Positions 9,109-17,891 are shown, counted from the stretch's first letter. The stretch is DNA of 64,000 nucleotides from Cesiribacteraceae bacterium YIM B00369 (GCA_017948555.1 JAFMYY010000018.1:1-64000); one strand, 5' to 3'. The notes: a model not told the origin generated them from the letters alone. Numbers and translations are program-made.

Positions 9109-10134
9109 TTAATTACTACACACCTTATAAAAAATACATTCAAAATATTCTTTAACACTTTGTAAAAGTGATTGTCGAATACAATATTGGAATGTTCTCC
9201 AGTTGTTCAATATCTTAGGCCTCAGTACTACTGCTTTCCACGAAGATACAATTGCGCTACCATATAATCTATTGTACATAAAGTTACTTGAATATTCTCT
9301 ATAAATAAGAGACGGATCAATTAGGTAGGGCTGTTTTAACTTATATAAATATGAATCAACCCTTTCTACCTCTCCTAATTCAAGGTCATCTTTTCCATAA
9401 ACCTTCCTTTGATTAGCCAAATACTGCACAACATAAAATGCTAAACTCTTATTAAGGTTCACATCCTTTGAGGCAGATCCTTTAATTTGTCTATAGTAAT
9501 AGAGGCCATCTTCAATATTATAGCATTTATATTTTTCAGCAATTCTAAATACAAAATCGTAATCAAAAAAAGCCATCCGATCAAAATAAAGCCTGTAAAG
9601 TCCAACTTCATCAATTATTTTTTTTCTAAACATTATTAGTGCTCCTCCAAAAACATTTATTTTATAAATACTTAGAAGAACTTCATCATAAGTAACAGGG
9701 TGCTTACTGGAACGAATAAATTTCCCATATTGATCTACATAAACTGCCTGACACCCAACTAACCCCACCTCACTATTACCTATTAATTCGCTAACCTGCT
9801 TCTCTATTCGAATCCGACTTGACCAATCATCTGCATCTTGATAAGCTAAAAACTCACCTTTAGCGTTCCTAAGTAAAAAATTACGTGTCTTCAACTCACC
9901 TAAATTTATTTCATTCCTGAAAACTTTTATTCGGTCATCATTAAATTTTTTAATAATTTTTAAAGTTGAATCAGTCGATCCATCATCACAAATCAGAAAT
10001 TCATAATTCGTATAAGTTTGTTTTAAAATACTTTGAATCGCTTCAGCAACATACTTTTCAGAGTTGTACGTTGGCATTAAAATAGATACTAAAGGTTTAC
10101 TTGAACCATTTAGCAATTCTCCTCTTTGTAGCAT
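9109..10134 (-). CDS. Glycosyltransferase family 2 protein
   Basis: A 341-residue GT-A enzyme: VSILMPTYNSEKYVAEAI at the start, then LICDDGSTDSTLKII for nucleotide binding and AYQDADDWSSRIRIEKQ with the metal-binding DxD. It should transfer a sugar to the exported polysaccharide. The start overlaps the end of the FkbM gene by 38 bases. A purine-rich AGAGGAG stretch lies just inside the 5' end, so a TTG seven codons in is an alternative start. The 150 C-terminal residues are helical and unassigned. Confidence 0.88.
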   Translation of the reverse strand: MLQRGELLNGSSKPLVSILMPTYNSEKYVAEAIQSILKQTYTNYEFLICDDGSTDSTLKIIKKFNDDRIKVFRNEINLGELKTRNFLLRNAKGEFLAYQDADDWSSRIRIEKQVSELIGNSEVGLVGCQAVYVDQYGKFIRSSKHPVTYDEVLLSIYKINVFGGALIMFRKKIIDEVGLYRLYFDRMAFFDYDFVFRIAEKYKCYNIEDGLYYYRQIKGSASKDVNLNKSLAFYVVQYLANQRKVYGKDDLELGEVERVDSYLYKLKQPYLIDPSLIYREYSSNFMYNRLYGSAIVSSWKAVVLRPKILNNWRTFQYCIRQSLLQSVKEYFECIFYKVCSN

Positions 10135-10864
10135 TTAAGAAAAAGTATCTTTTTGAATAATCCCTCCTGTTCCAAACAATTAACCATCCTCTATTTTCTG
10201 ACTTCTTAATGACCTTTACTCTAAAGTTCAAACGTTCAAACCTTTTTATTTGAAGATCTAATTGATTTAAATCAGAAACAAGATCTTGATGATAGAGAAT
10301 AAGCCCGACTTTCAAACATCTGGCAATTTGCTTATCACTTAAAGAATTTAAGATTTCAAACTCTGCTCCCTCACAATTAAATTTAATGAGATCAATTTTT
10401 TGTATATTATACTCATCCATAAATTGTGACAAATTTACAGACTTAACTGATTCGAAGGAATCTGATAAGCGACTGGTAATACTGTGCCCCCAATTACCTG
10501 CGTCTTTACTATGGTATAATTTAACTTCTCCATCCACTGCCGCAACTGCTTTGTGAAAGGCATTGATGTTTTTTATATCATTATAATCAATATTACTTTT
10601 AAGTAATTTAAACGTTTCATTACATGCTTCAAAAGCGAATATCTTTGAATCAGGAAATTGATATGATGTCAATAAAGAAAAGGTTCCAATATGCGCTCCT
10701 ATATCAAAAAAAACTGCATTGGCTGATAATTTAAATGAAGGTATCTCCTTATAAAAAATATCATTATCAAAACTATGTTTTAATACCTTTTCATCTTCTG
10801 TGTCTTTCCTATAAAAAATATTTTGATTATTCCATTTTAATGTTCCGTATTCGCTGCCTTCCAT
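10097..10864 (-). CDS. FkbM family SAM-dependent methyltransferase
   Basis: A 255-residue FkbM protein: AVFFDIGAHIGTFSLL (SAM motif), IFAFEACNETFKLLKSNI and KIDLIKFNCEGAEFEIL. In the last motif Asn-Cys replaces the more usual Asp-Val before Glu-Gly. It overlaps Wzt by 28 bases upstream and the GT2 by 38 bases downstream. It is the third FkbM gene in this operon but is closely tied to the exporter genes. A role in methylating the chain end that stops growth and signals export is possible by analogy with O8/O9-type systems, but this is inference. Confidence 0.82.
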   Translation of the reverse strand: MEGSEYGTLKWNNQNIFYRKDTEDEKVLKHSFDNDIFYKEIPSFKLSANAVFFDIGAHIGTFSLLTSYQFPDSKIFAFEACNETFKLLKSNIDYNDIKNINAFHKAVAAVDGEVKLYHSKDAGNWGHSITSRLSDSFESVKSVNLSQFMDEYNIQKIDLIKFNCEGAEFEILNSLSDKQIARCLKVGLILYHQDLVSDLNQLDLQIKRFERLNFRVKVIKKSENRGWLIVWNRRDYSKRYFFLNATKRRIAKWFK

Positions 10865-12108
10865 GTATTTATTATATTTAAAAAACCATGTTTTTCTCTA
10901 GTATGCATCTTACCTGTAGAATAAAAATTATTTGCCACTATTTCTAAAGAACATGCATTTTCAATGTTGTGAAAAGTTTCATATCCATCAGAACACCAAA
11001 GATCAACGGTATAATTCCCTGGGTTTAAGGGCAATTTTTCACAGAAGCACTCTACCACTTGAACATTACCCCTATCATTCATATGAATTCCTGTATTTGA
11101 ATAAAGATTATCAAAGGTCACTATTTTCACTCCACTTATGTCCCTCAAAGTAATTGCAAAATAAAGTATACCACCTGCCTCTATTTTTTTTAACTGCAGA
11201 ATAAATTTAATATTAGAATAGAAAGGAACTTGAAAACAACCTTCTACAATCTTAAATTCGACTTCCTCGTTTAATACCTGCATCTGAGTGAATATTACTC
11301 TTTTACTTCCAGTAGAGACTCGCTTCGATAAGTTAGCCTCATAATTTTCATTTACAGAAAGATAAGAGGTAATTACTTCTATTGAAGATCCTATTTTTGA
11401 CACTCTTCCTTCACCTAACAGAATTCCTCTTGCACAAAGCCCTTCAACTGCTGCCATATTATGGCTAACAAACAACACTGTCCGCCCTCCACTCTTACTC
11501 ACCTCATCCATTTTCCCTAAACACTTCTTCTGAAATTCAGCATCACCCACTGCCAATACCTCATCAATTATCAAAATCTCAGGTTCCAAATGAGCTGCAA
11601 CTGAAAATGCCAACCGCACCTTCATTCCACTGCTGTAATGCTTTACCGGTGTATCGATAAACTTCTCAACCCCGCTAAAGGCTACAATTTCATCAAACTT
11701 TGCTTTAATCTCCCTGCGCTTCATCCCGAGAATTGTGCCATTAAGAAAGATATTTTCACGGCCACTTAATTCAGGATGGAACCCTGTACCTACTTCCAGC
11801 AAAGAGCTTACCCGCCCATTTATTTCAAAACGACCTTTTGTGGGTTCAGTAATTCGGCTCAAAATTTTGAGCAACGTACTCTTCCCTGCTCCATTCCGGC
11901 CGATAATTCCTACAGCCTCACCTTTCTTTATTTCAAAACTAACATCCTTTAGCGCCCAGAATTCTTTGCTTTCGGCAATCTGTTCACCGCCCCTGCCTCG
12001 CAGTTTATCCATCCAGCTTCCGAAGCTTTGCCTGAAGTCGCCGCTTTTGGCCTGGCCTATCTGGTAGCATTTACCTAAATTTTCTACCCGTACTGCTATA
12101 TCACTCAT
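10837..12108 (-). CDS. wzt: Polysaccharide ABC transporter ATP-binding protein with C-terminal Wzt domain
   Basis: A 423-residue protein. Residues 1-245 form an ABC ATPase: Walker A GRNGAGKST (70-78), signature YSSGMKVRL (158-166), Walker B ILIIDEVLAVGD (178-189) and the switch SHN (215-217). Residues 246-423 match the place and length of the Wzt carbohydrate-binding domain, which in known O-antigen exporters recognises the finished chain. It pairs with the permease 3 bases upstream. Base composition changes inside the gene: the ATPase part is near genome average and the C-terminal part is AT-rich like the downstream glycosyltransferases. Confidence 0.92.
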   Translation of the reverse strand: MSDIAVRVENLGKCYQIGQAKSGDFRQSFGSWMDKLRGRGGEQIAESKEFWALKDVSFEIKKGEAVGIIGRNGAGKSTLLKILSRITEPTKGRFEINGRVSSLLEVGTGFHPELSGRENIFLNGTILGMKRREIKAKFDEIVAFSGVEKFIDTPVKHYSSGMKVRLAFSVAAHLEPEILIIDEVLAVGDAEFQKKCLGKMDEVSKSGGRTVLFVSHNMAAVEGLCARGILLGEGRVSKIGSSIEVITSYLSVNENYEANLSKRVSTGSKRVIFTQMQVLNEEVEFKIVEGCFQVPFYSNIKFILQLKKIEAGGILYFAITLRDISGVKIVTFDNLYSNTGIHMNDRGNVQVVECFCEKLPLNPGNYTVDLWCSDGYETFHNIENACSLEIVANNFYSTGKMHTREKHGFLNIINTWKAANTEH

Positions 12109-12111
12109 ACC

Positions 12112-12939
12112 TTATACTATATCAGCCATTACCCGCTCTACTTTTCTGAAATAAAAGAGCGCACTTACAAACAAAATTCCAATTAGTGCAAAGGAAACAT
12201 ATGCGAACTCTGATGGGGCTGCACCGCCTAAAATGGACCAGCGGAAGCCTTCCACTACTCCTGCCATAGGGTTCAGGTAATAAATTATGACTGCCCAATC
12301 TGGTAAATTATTGATTATAGTCTCTGCGGGATAGGCGGTTGGGGTGGCATAAAGGCCAAACTGCACCAGAAATGGCACTACATGCTGAAAATCGCGGTAG
12401 CGGATGGTGAGGGCACTAAGCCATACCCCTACTGCAAGGGCGGATATAATTGTCAAAAGAATAAAAACCGGCAGGTATACGATATTCGGCCCCGGCACAA
12501 ATTTATATATTACCATTAATACAGCCAGAAACAGGAAGCCAATGGCAAAATCGACAAAACCTACCACTGCCTTGGAAAGTGGAATAACCAAACGGGGGAA
12601 ATATATTTTTTTCACCATTTCCTGGGCTCCAATAATAGAGTTCCCTGACTGGTTGAGTACAAAGGCAAAATAGGACCATGCAGTCATTCCTGTAATAGCA
12701 AAGAGCGGATAAGGCACACCGCCTGTATCTACTTTGACAGCTTTTCCAAACACAACTGTAAAGATAAGCAGTGTTGCCGCAGGCTGAAGGAAGGCCCATA
12801 GAAATCCGAGGAAAGTTTGGGCATAGCGGACTCTTAAATCCCTGTAGGCGAGGATCAGGAAAAGATCGCGGTAATTGAACAGCTCCCGAAGGTTTAAACT
12901 TAATTTGCGTTTGTCGGCATCGACAACGGTCTTATGCAT
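12112..12939 (-). CDS. wzm: Polysaccharide ABC transporter permease
   Basis: A 275-residue ABC-2 type integral membrane protein with about six hydrophobic segments. An N-terminal amphipathic stretch (FNYRDLFLILAYRDLRVRYA) precedes the first membrane helix, as in Wzm/TagG/KpsM permeases. FLGFLWAFLQPAATLLIFTV and the late YYLNPMAGVVEGFRW segment are family hallmarks. With Wzt it should move lipid-linked polysaccharide across the inner membrane. It is the first gene of the minus-strand operon; a -7 box lies 29 bases upstream of the start. Confidence 0.92.
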   Translation of the reverse strand: MHKTVVDADKRKLSLNLRELFNYRDLFLILAYRDLRVRYAQTFLGFLWAFLQPAATLLIFTVVFGKAVKVDTGGVPYPLFAITGMTAWSYFAFVLNQSGNSIIGAQEMVKKIYFPRLVIPLSKAVVGFVDFAIGFLFLAVLMVIYKFVPGPNIVYLPVFILLTIISALAVGVWLSALTIRYRDFQHVVPFLVQFGLYATPTAYPAETIINNLPDWAVIIYYLNPMAGVVEGFRWSILGGAAPSEFAYVSFALIGILFVSALFYFRKVERVMADIV

Positions 12940-12967
12940 GGTAATTTGGTTTGCATTATTCCAGCTT

Positions 12968-12975
12968 CAAAAATA
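12968..12975 (-). promoter_or_regulatory. Candidate -7 box for the polysaccharide operon
   Basis: The minus strand reads TATTTTTG here, which fits the Bacteroidota -7 consensus TAnnTTTG, 29 bases before the wzm ATG. A TTTG lies further upstream at 12993-12990, but the 14-base gap is shorter than the usual 19 or so. Confidence 0.4.
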
Positions 12976-13231
12976 GGAGTTTCGGCCAACAAAAAAACCC
13001 CGAAATGAAAAAAGAACTTGCATGCACTAAAAAATCTATAAGCACTGCAGCTGATTGATTTTTAATGGGTTGCGGTATTTAAAAATTAATTCACATTGAA
13101 TAATGCCTCCTGAAGCCCTGCTAAATTAACATCTGTTTGATGGCGGAATAATGATGAGAATAAATTAAGGTAATATTAAAATGGATCATTGATAAAAAGG
13201 CAACAGTGGATCAGCCGGAGGTCTTTTCCTG

Positions 13232-13389
13232 TTAGGCTATGTATAATGAATCAAATTTTGCTGTCATGCTGACGTCAGGAAGCATCCTTCCAAGTATGAT
13301 AATCCTTCAGAACTTCAAATATGGAAAGATTTCTCCTGTCGTCGAAATGACAAAATCATGCTTAAAGGTATTCATCAGACACAGCCTAA
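13232..13389. repeat. Dispersed palindromic repeat, copy A, with long outer inverted repeats
   Basis: The core at 13262-13352 is an imperfect palindrome of the form TGTCATgctGACG...GTCgaaATGACA, with arms holding GGAAGCATCCTTCC and GGAAAGATTTCTCC. Outside it, 13232-13251 and 13370-13389 form a further inverted repeat (17 of 20 bases match; TTAGGCT at both tips). It fills most of the 479-base gap between wzm and the dehydratase gene, where I see no gene. Three related copies lie at 14.4, 18.7 and 22.9 kb. Confidence 0.8.
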
Positions 13390-13418
13390 TTAAAGAATCC
13401 GGCAAATCCTGATGCTGG

Positions 13419-14297
13419 CTAAAATTTCCTGATTACCCAATACCCCTCATACTCCTCCGCTCTGGCCATTTCTGTTTGGGTAAGCAATTCTTCTCCCAGC
13501 TTTTCCCCGGGGCGGAGGCCGGTAGTTTCATGGGCGCAGTCAGGGCATATTTCGCGGGCCAGATCTGTAATCTTTTTTTGCTCTCCTTTGGATACAAATA
13601 TCTCTCCTCCCCTGCTTTCCCTCAGGCTCAGGAGCAACATTTGCACTGCCTGACCGAAACTGATAAAGTAACGCCAGGCATCCGGATGGGTAATTGGTAG
13701 CTTTTTGGTGTTTTTCTTACGTTGGAAGACTTCCGCCACAGACCCACTGGACCCCAGCAGGTTAGGAAGCCTGAGTATGCTGGCCTGAAGATTCTTTTTC
13801 CCGTCTGCCTCCATGATAATCCTTTCGCTACATAATTTAGTAGCTCCGTAAACTCCTTCAGGTGAAGCAGCCTTATCAGTGGAAATTCCGATCAGCTGCT
13901 GCACGCCCTGCTGTAATGCTGCTTTCACCATATTTTCTGTGCCAAGGATATTGGTTTTGACGAACTCCATGGGATTAGATTCTGCCAGGGGGGCATGCTT
14001 AAGGGCTGCGGCATGAATACTGATATCTATTCCTTCACAGGCTTCCGCTACTCTCCGCTCATCCCGAACATCGCCCAGCATAAATTGGAGTTCTTTAAAT
14101 TCCTCTTCCGGGAATTCCTGCCGCATTTCAAACTGCTTCAACTCATCACGCGAAAATATCAGCAGCCTTTTGATCCCGGTAAAATCCTGCAGCACCTTCT
14201 CCACAAAAGCGCGCCCCAAAGAACCTGTCCCGCCTGTAATGAGGATACTTTTGTTTTTTAGTTGCTCGTTTTTAGTTGTTGGTTGTTCGGGGGACAT
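13419..14297 (-). CDS. UDP-sugar 4,6-dehydratase-like SDR (PseB/CapE/FlaA1 type)
   Basis: The soluble, short form of the FlaA1/PseB family. From the ATG at 14297 the protein has 292 residues: NAD(P) motif TGGTGSLG (21-28), the catalytic Thr-Asp-Lys (140-142), and Tyr150 and Lys154 in YGATK. It should remove water from a UDP-HexNAc to give a 4-keto-6-deoxy sugar. A longer frame reaches back to 14372, but that start lies inside repeat copy B and its product lacks homology, so the shorter start is chosen. No partner aminotransferase is in view. Whether it works for the glycan operon is inferred from distance only. Confidence 0.8.
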   Translation of the reverse strand: MSPEQPTTKNEQLKNKSILITGGTGSLGRAFVEKVLQDFTGIKRLLIFSRDELKQFEMRQEFPEEEFKELQFMLGDVRDERRVAEACEGIDISIHAAALKHAPLAESNPMEFVKTNILGTENMVKAALQQGVQQLIGISTDKAASPEGVYGATKLCSERIIMEADGKKNLQASILRLPNLLGSSGSVAEVFQRKKNTKKLPITHPDAWRYFISFGQAVQMLLLSLRESRGGEIFVSKGEQKKITDLAREICPDCAHETTGLRPGEKLGEELLTQTEMARAEEYEGYWVIRKF

Positions 14298-14328
14298 AGT
14301 CTGTACTGAGAAATTGCTTTGACTGGTT

Positions 14329-14492
14329 AATGAGACAGAAACATCTAATAAATAGTTAAGCTTCATTGTCATCCCGACCTCAGGAGGGATCTTTCCAAGT
14401 CTAGTTCCTGAGAGGCATCAAACCGTGAAAGATCCCTCCTTCGTCGGGATGACAAAGCGGCTATTTATGCTCAAAATCAATCTGTCTTACTC
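14329..14492. repeat. Dispersed palindromic repeat, copy B
   Basis: The core at 14367-14455 pairs TTGTCATCCCGACC with CGTCGGGATGACAA, and GGAGGGATCTTTC with GAAAGATCCCTCC. The outer arms carry AATAAATAG on the left and CTATTTATG on the right. It lies 5' of the dehydratase gene. The right flank (GACAAAGCGGCTATTTATG, then a CTGTCTTA motif) is almost identical in copy C. Confidence 0.85.
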
Positions 14493-14642
14493 CTTAAAAG
14501 TAGCCAAAATAAAAAACATCATCCTTTTAAAGAATGATGTTTTTATGTTTTATGCTTTTTTAGCTTTTTATACCATTGGGCACGCGTTGCAAACACACGC
14601 CAGGGATCTGTTTTCTATCCTCTAACTTCTATCTTCTCACTT

Positions 14643-15938
14643 CTAAATAATCATTCCAGCACCTACGGTTTCGTTAGTAAACTGGTCGATGATAATGATG
14701 CTTCCTGTATTGCGGTTTTTCTTATAGCTGTCATAGAAAAGCGGCTCGGTGGTACGGAGCAGGATGCGGCCAATGTCATTCAGGCCTATATGCTTATCGT
14801 CTTCCATACGGTGCAGGGTATTGATGTTTACTTTATAGCGCACATCTTTTACAATACACATAGCCGTTTTAGTAGTATGCTTGATAATGTATTTTCCGCG
14901 CTCCTGCACAGGCTTCTGGTTCAGCCAGCACACCATCAGCTCAATATCCTGCCCGATTTCCGGCTGGTTATTTGGCTTTACAAGCATGTCTCCCCTGCTG
15001 ATATCAATATCATCTTCAAGGGTCACGGTTACGGACATAGGCGCAAAAGCCTCTTCAAGCTTTTCGTTATACACCTCTATCGTTTTTACCTTAGAGGTAA
15101 ATCCGGAAGGAAGGGCCATTACCTCATCGCCCGGCTTAAATACTCCTCCTGCCACACGACCTGCATACCCACGGAAATCATGGTGCTTGTCTGACTGAGG
15201 GCGGATTACATATTGTACCGGGAAGCGGGAGTCGACATGGTTCTGGTCATTGCCTATGTTTACTGTTTCCAGCGTATAAAGCAAGGTTGCTCCGTTATAC
15301 CAGTCCATCCTTGTTGATTTATCCACCACATTATCGCCTTTCAACGCACTGATAGGAATATAGCGGATATCTGAAATGCTTAATTTAGAGCTGAAATCTT
15401 CAAAGTCGGCGCGGATGCGGTTAAAAACATCTTCACTGTAATCCACCAGGTCCATTTTGTTCACACACAGCACCAGGTGCTTGATCTGAAGCAGGGAGGC
15501 AATAAAAGCGTGGCGGCGGGTTTGCTCCACTACTCCATGGCGTGCATCCACAAGTACAATGGCCAGGTTGGCAGTAGATGCTCCCGTTACCATGTTACGG
15601 GTATACTGGATGTGGCCGGGAGTATCGGCAATAATAAACTTACGGCGCGGAGTGGCAAAGTAGCGGTAAGCCACATCGATAGTAATGCCCTGCTCCCGCT
15701 CGGCGCGTAAACCATCTGTTAAGAGGGAAAGGTCCACATACTCTGTTCCGCGTTGCTTGCTGCTGGCTTCGATCGACTCCATCTGGTCTTCGAAGATGGC
15801 CTTGGAATCAAATAAAAGGCGGCCAATGAGGGTACTCTTTCCATCATCCACACTTCCTGCAGTGGTAAAACGGAGCAGGTCCATGTTCAGGTACTGGTTA
15901 TCGGCTTCGATTGGTTGAGCTATATTTTTTTCAGACAT
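14643..15938 (-). CDS. cysN: Sulfate adenylyltransferase subunit 1 (GTPase)
   Basis: A 431-residue CysN without a fused APS kinase. G1 motif GSVDDGKST (28-36), DTPGH (105-109) and NKMD (160-163) show a translation-factor type GTPase, followed by two beta-barrel domains. With CysD it makes APS from ATP and sulfate, with GTP hydrolysis driving the reaction. The next genes in the same direction upstream are CysD and CysC, so the order of transcription is cysC, cysD, cysN. About 120 bases of micro-repeat DNA separate it from cysD. Confidence 0.95.
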   Translation of the reverse strand: MSEKNIAQPIEADNQYLNMDLLRFTTAGSVDDGKSTLIGRLLFDSKAIFEDQMESIEASSKQRGTEYVDLSLLTDGLRAEREQGITIDVAYRYFATPRRKFIIADTPGHIQYTRNMVTGASTANLAIVLVDARHGVVEQTRRHAFIASLLQIKHLVLCVNKMDLVDYSEDVFNRIRADFEDFSSKLSISDIRYIPISALKGDNVVDKSTRMDWYNGATLLYTLETVNIGNDQNHVDSRFPVQYVIRPQSDKHHDFRGYAGRVAGGVFKPGDEVMALPSGFTSKVKTIEVYNEKLEEAFAPMSVTVTLEDDIDISRGDMLVKPNNQPEIGQDIELMVCWLNQKPVQERGKYIIKHTTKTAMCIVKDVRYKVNINTLHRMEDDKHIGLNDIGRILLRTTEPLFYDSYKKNRNTGSIIIIDQFTNETVGAGMII

Positions 15939-15945
15939 AATGTTA

Positions 15946-16055
15946 GTCTTGAGTATTGAGTAGTGAGTATTGAGTATTTAAGTGCCTGGTGGCCAGAGAA
16001 TAGTGGCTGGTGATTGGTATAAAACGGCATAGCCACTAAGCACCAACCACTAACC
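15946..16055. repeat. Micro-repeat spacer between cysD and cysN
   Basis: The spacer holds degenerate short units: GAGTATTGAGTAGTGAGTAT and its continuation at about 15951-15979, then CACTAAGCACCAACCACTAA-like units up to 16055. The first part recurs in inverse orientation at 53014-53039. No hairpin or gene is evident. Confidence 0.6.
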
Positions 16056-16061
16056 ACCAAT

Positions 16062-16967
16062 TTAAAAATATCCCTGCTTTTTCCTGTCTTCCATGGCGGC
16101 TTCGGAGCGCTTGTCGTCGGCACGGCCTCCTCTTTCGGTTACTCTTGCTGAGGCTACTTCCTGGATGATCTCTTCCAGCGTTTTGGCGGGAGATTCCACA
16201 GCTCCTGTACAGGATGCATCGCCAACGGTACGGAAACGAACTACCTTCTTCACATATTCCTCTCCATCCATCAGGGTAATAAATTCTGATTTTGCCAGCA
16301 GTACTCCACCACGGTTTACGATATCACGCTCATGAGAGAAGTAAATACTTGGAATTTCAAGCCCTTCCATGGCTATATATTGCCACACATCCATTTCAGT
16401 CCAGTTACTGATCGGGAATACACGGAAATGCTCTCCCTGATTCTTGCGGCCGTTCAGGAGATTCCACAGCTCGGGACGCTGGTTTTTAGGATCCCACTGT
16501 CCGAACTCATCCCTGTGAGAGAAAAACCGCTCTTTGGCACGTGCTTTCTCCTCGTCGCGGCGGGCGCCACCAAAAGCGGCATCAAAACCATATTCCTCAA
16601 TTTTATCAAGAAGGGTAATGGTCTGCAGTCCGTTCCTGCTTGGGTTTGGTCCTTTTTCTTCCTGAGCTTTGCCCTGGTCGATGGATTCCTGCACACTTCC
16701 CACTAACAGCTGTACGCCCAGCTTTTTCACAAGCTTATCGCGGAATTCGATTGTTTCCTTAAAGTTGTGGCCTGTATCGATATGCATCAAAGGGAAAGGC
16801 ATTTTAGCAGGATAAAAAGCTTTTTCCGCCAGGCGGGTCATCACAATAGAGTCCTTTCCTCCTGAAAAAAGAAGAACAGGGCGTTCAAACTGGGCAGCTA
16901 CTTCGCGCATAATGAAAATAGCTTCTGCTTCGAGCTGCTTCAGGTGTGTTAAATTATAGGATGCCAT
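16062..16967 (-). CDS. cysD: Sulfate adenylyltransferase subunit 2
   Basis: A 301-residue PP-loop ATP pyrophosphatase domain protein: LLFSGGKDSIVM near residues 32-43, MHIDTGHNFKETIEFRD, and the C-terminal RFRTVGDASCTGAVES, followed by a TERGGRADD segment typical of CysD. It adenylates sulfate to APS as a complex with CysN. It is transcribed with cysC upstream and cysN downstream. The spacers on both sides (107 and 123 bases) are unusually long for an operon and consist of micro-repeats. Confidence 0.95.
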   Translation of the reverse strand: MASYNLTHLKQLEAEAIFIMREVAAQFERPVLLFSGGKDSIVMTRLAEKAFYPAKMPFPLMHIDTGHNFKETIEFRDKLVKKLGVQLLVGSVQESIDQGKAQEEKGPNPSRNGLQTITLLDKIEEYGFDAAFGGARRDEEKARAKERFFSHRDEFGQWDPKNQRPELWNLLNGRKNQGEHFRVFPISNWTEMDVWQYIAMEGLEIPSIYFSHERDIVNRGGVLLAKSEFITLMDGEEYVKKVVRFRTVGDASCTGAVESPAKTLEEIIQEVASARVTERGGRADDKRSEAAMEDRKKQGYF

Positions 16968-17074
16968 ATATTAATGTACTAATGTTTTAATTCAATGATA
17001 GAATGAGTGAATTTAAGAACCAATACTCATTTCTTTTATCTCATGTCTCAAATCTATTGTCTCACGTCTATTTT

Positions 17075-17674
17075 CTATTGTCTGTAATCTGTCTTCCTGC
17101 TTAATTCCCGGTAGATGATATCCACACATTCTTCGAGGGATTGTTTTTCAGTATCCACTTCCAGCCATGGATTTTCGGGGACTTCAAAGGGAGCATCGAG
17201 GCCGGTAAAATTCTTTATCTCTCCGTTCAGTGCTTTTTTATACAATCCTTTCACATCCCTTTTCGCACAGGCATCGAAAGAGCATTTTACTGAAAGCTCC
17301 AGAAAATCCTTCTCCCCGATAATATTTTTTGCCTGCTCCCTTACTTCGGCCACAGGGCTGATGAAGGAACAGATCGTCACGATTCCGCAATTCAGGAAAA
17401 GCTTAGCGGCTTCTGCAGACCTGCGCAGGTTTTCAGTACGGTCGGCTTCTGAAAAGCCAAGGTTATTATTTAAACCTGTGCGCATATTATCGCCATCGAG
17501 CAGCTGAGTCAGGCGACCCGACTCATGCAGCTTCCTTTCAAGCGCCCGGGCAATAGTGCTTTTACCGGAACCGGAAAGCCCCACCATCCATACCACCACG
17601 CTTTTCTGCTTCAGTAAGGCTTCTTTTTCTTCTCTCTGGAGGACGGTGTCGAATATAGGATGTATGTTTTCCAC
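17075..17674 (-). CDS. cysC: Adenylylsulfate kinase
   Basis: A 199-residue stand-alone APS kinase: P-loop GLSGSGKST (32-40), LDGDNMR (59-65), GLNNNLGFSEADRTENLRR and FISPVAEVREQAK, followed by the KGLYKKALNGEIKNFTG lid. It phosphorylates APS to PAPS, the sulfate donor for sulfotransferases and the substrate of PAPS reductase. It is divergent from cysQ, which clears the PAP by-product. No PAPS reductase and no sulfotransferase lie in the window. Confidence 0.95.
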   Translation of the reverse strand: MENIHPIFDTVLQREEKEALLKQKSVVVWMVGLSGSGKSTIARALERKLHESGRLTQLLDGDNMRTGLNNNLGFSEADRTENLRRSAEAAKLFLNCGIVTICSFISPVAEVREQAKNIIGEKDFLELSVKCSFDACAKRDVKGLYKKALNGEIKNFTGLDAPFEVPENPWLEVDTEKQSLEECVDIIYRELSRKTDYRQ

Positions 17675-17705
17675 TGCTGAATTTTAACTTGTCCGTTAAA
17701 AACCA

Positions 17706-17713
17706 CAAAAATA
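17706..17713 (-). promoter_or_regulatory. Candidate -7 box for cysC-cysD-cysN
   Basis: The minus strand reads TATTTTTG, matching TAnnTTTG, 32 bases before the cysC start. No good -33 TTTG is seen at the usual distance. Confidence 0.35.
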
Positions 17714-17755
17714 AGGTTTTTACCCGAACTGTTCACCTAAGCCGGAAACTTTCTT

Positions 17756-17763
17756 TAAATTTG
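17756..17763 (+). promoter_or_regulatory. Candidate -7 box for cysQ
   Basis: TAAATTTG on the plus strand fits the Bacteroidota -7 box. It would give a leader of about 120 bases before the cysQ ATG; the leader ends in micro-repeats (CCACTAACCACTAAGCAC). It sits about 40 bases from the divergent cysC box. Confidence 0.4.
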
Positions 17764-17891
17764 CATAGAAAAAAAGTAAAAGCGGGTATTAGACGGGAGA
17801 TATGAGACCTGAGAAGTCAGATATCAGGACCTTATATTTTTTAACAATAAAGTTACTATCCACCAGCCACTAACCACTAAGCACTTTAAAG

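Noticed and set aside
13262-13352. Reading the palindromes as intrinsic terminators
   Set aside because: They lack a T-run after the stem, are longer than the clear terminators in this window, and share sequence among copies beyond the stem.
14298-14372. Upstream extension of the dehydratase gene
   Set aside because: The added 25 codons lie in and beside repeat copy B, outside the conserved fold.
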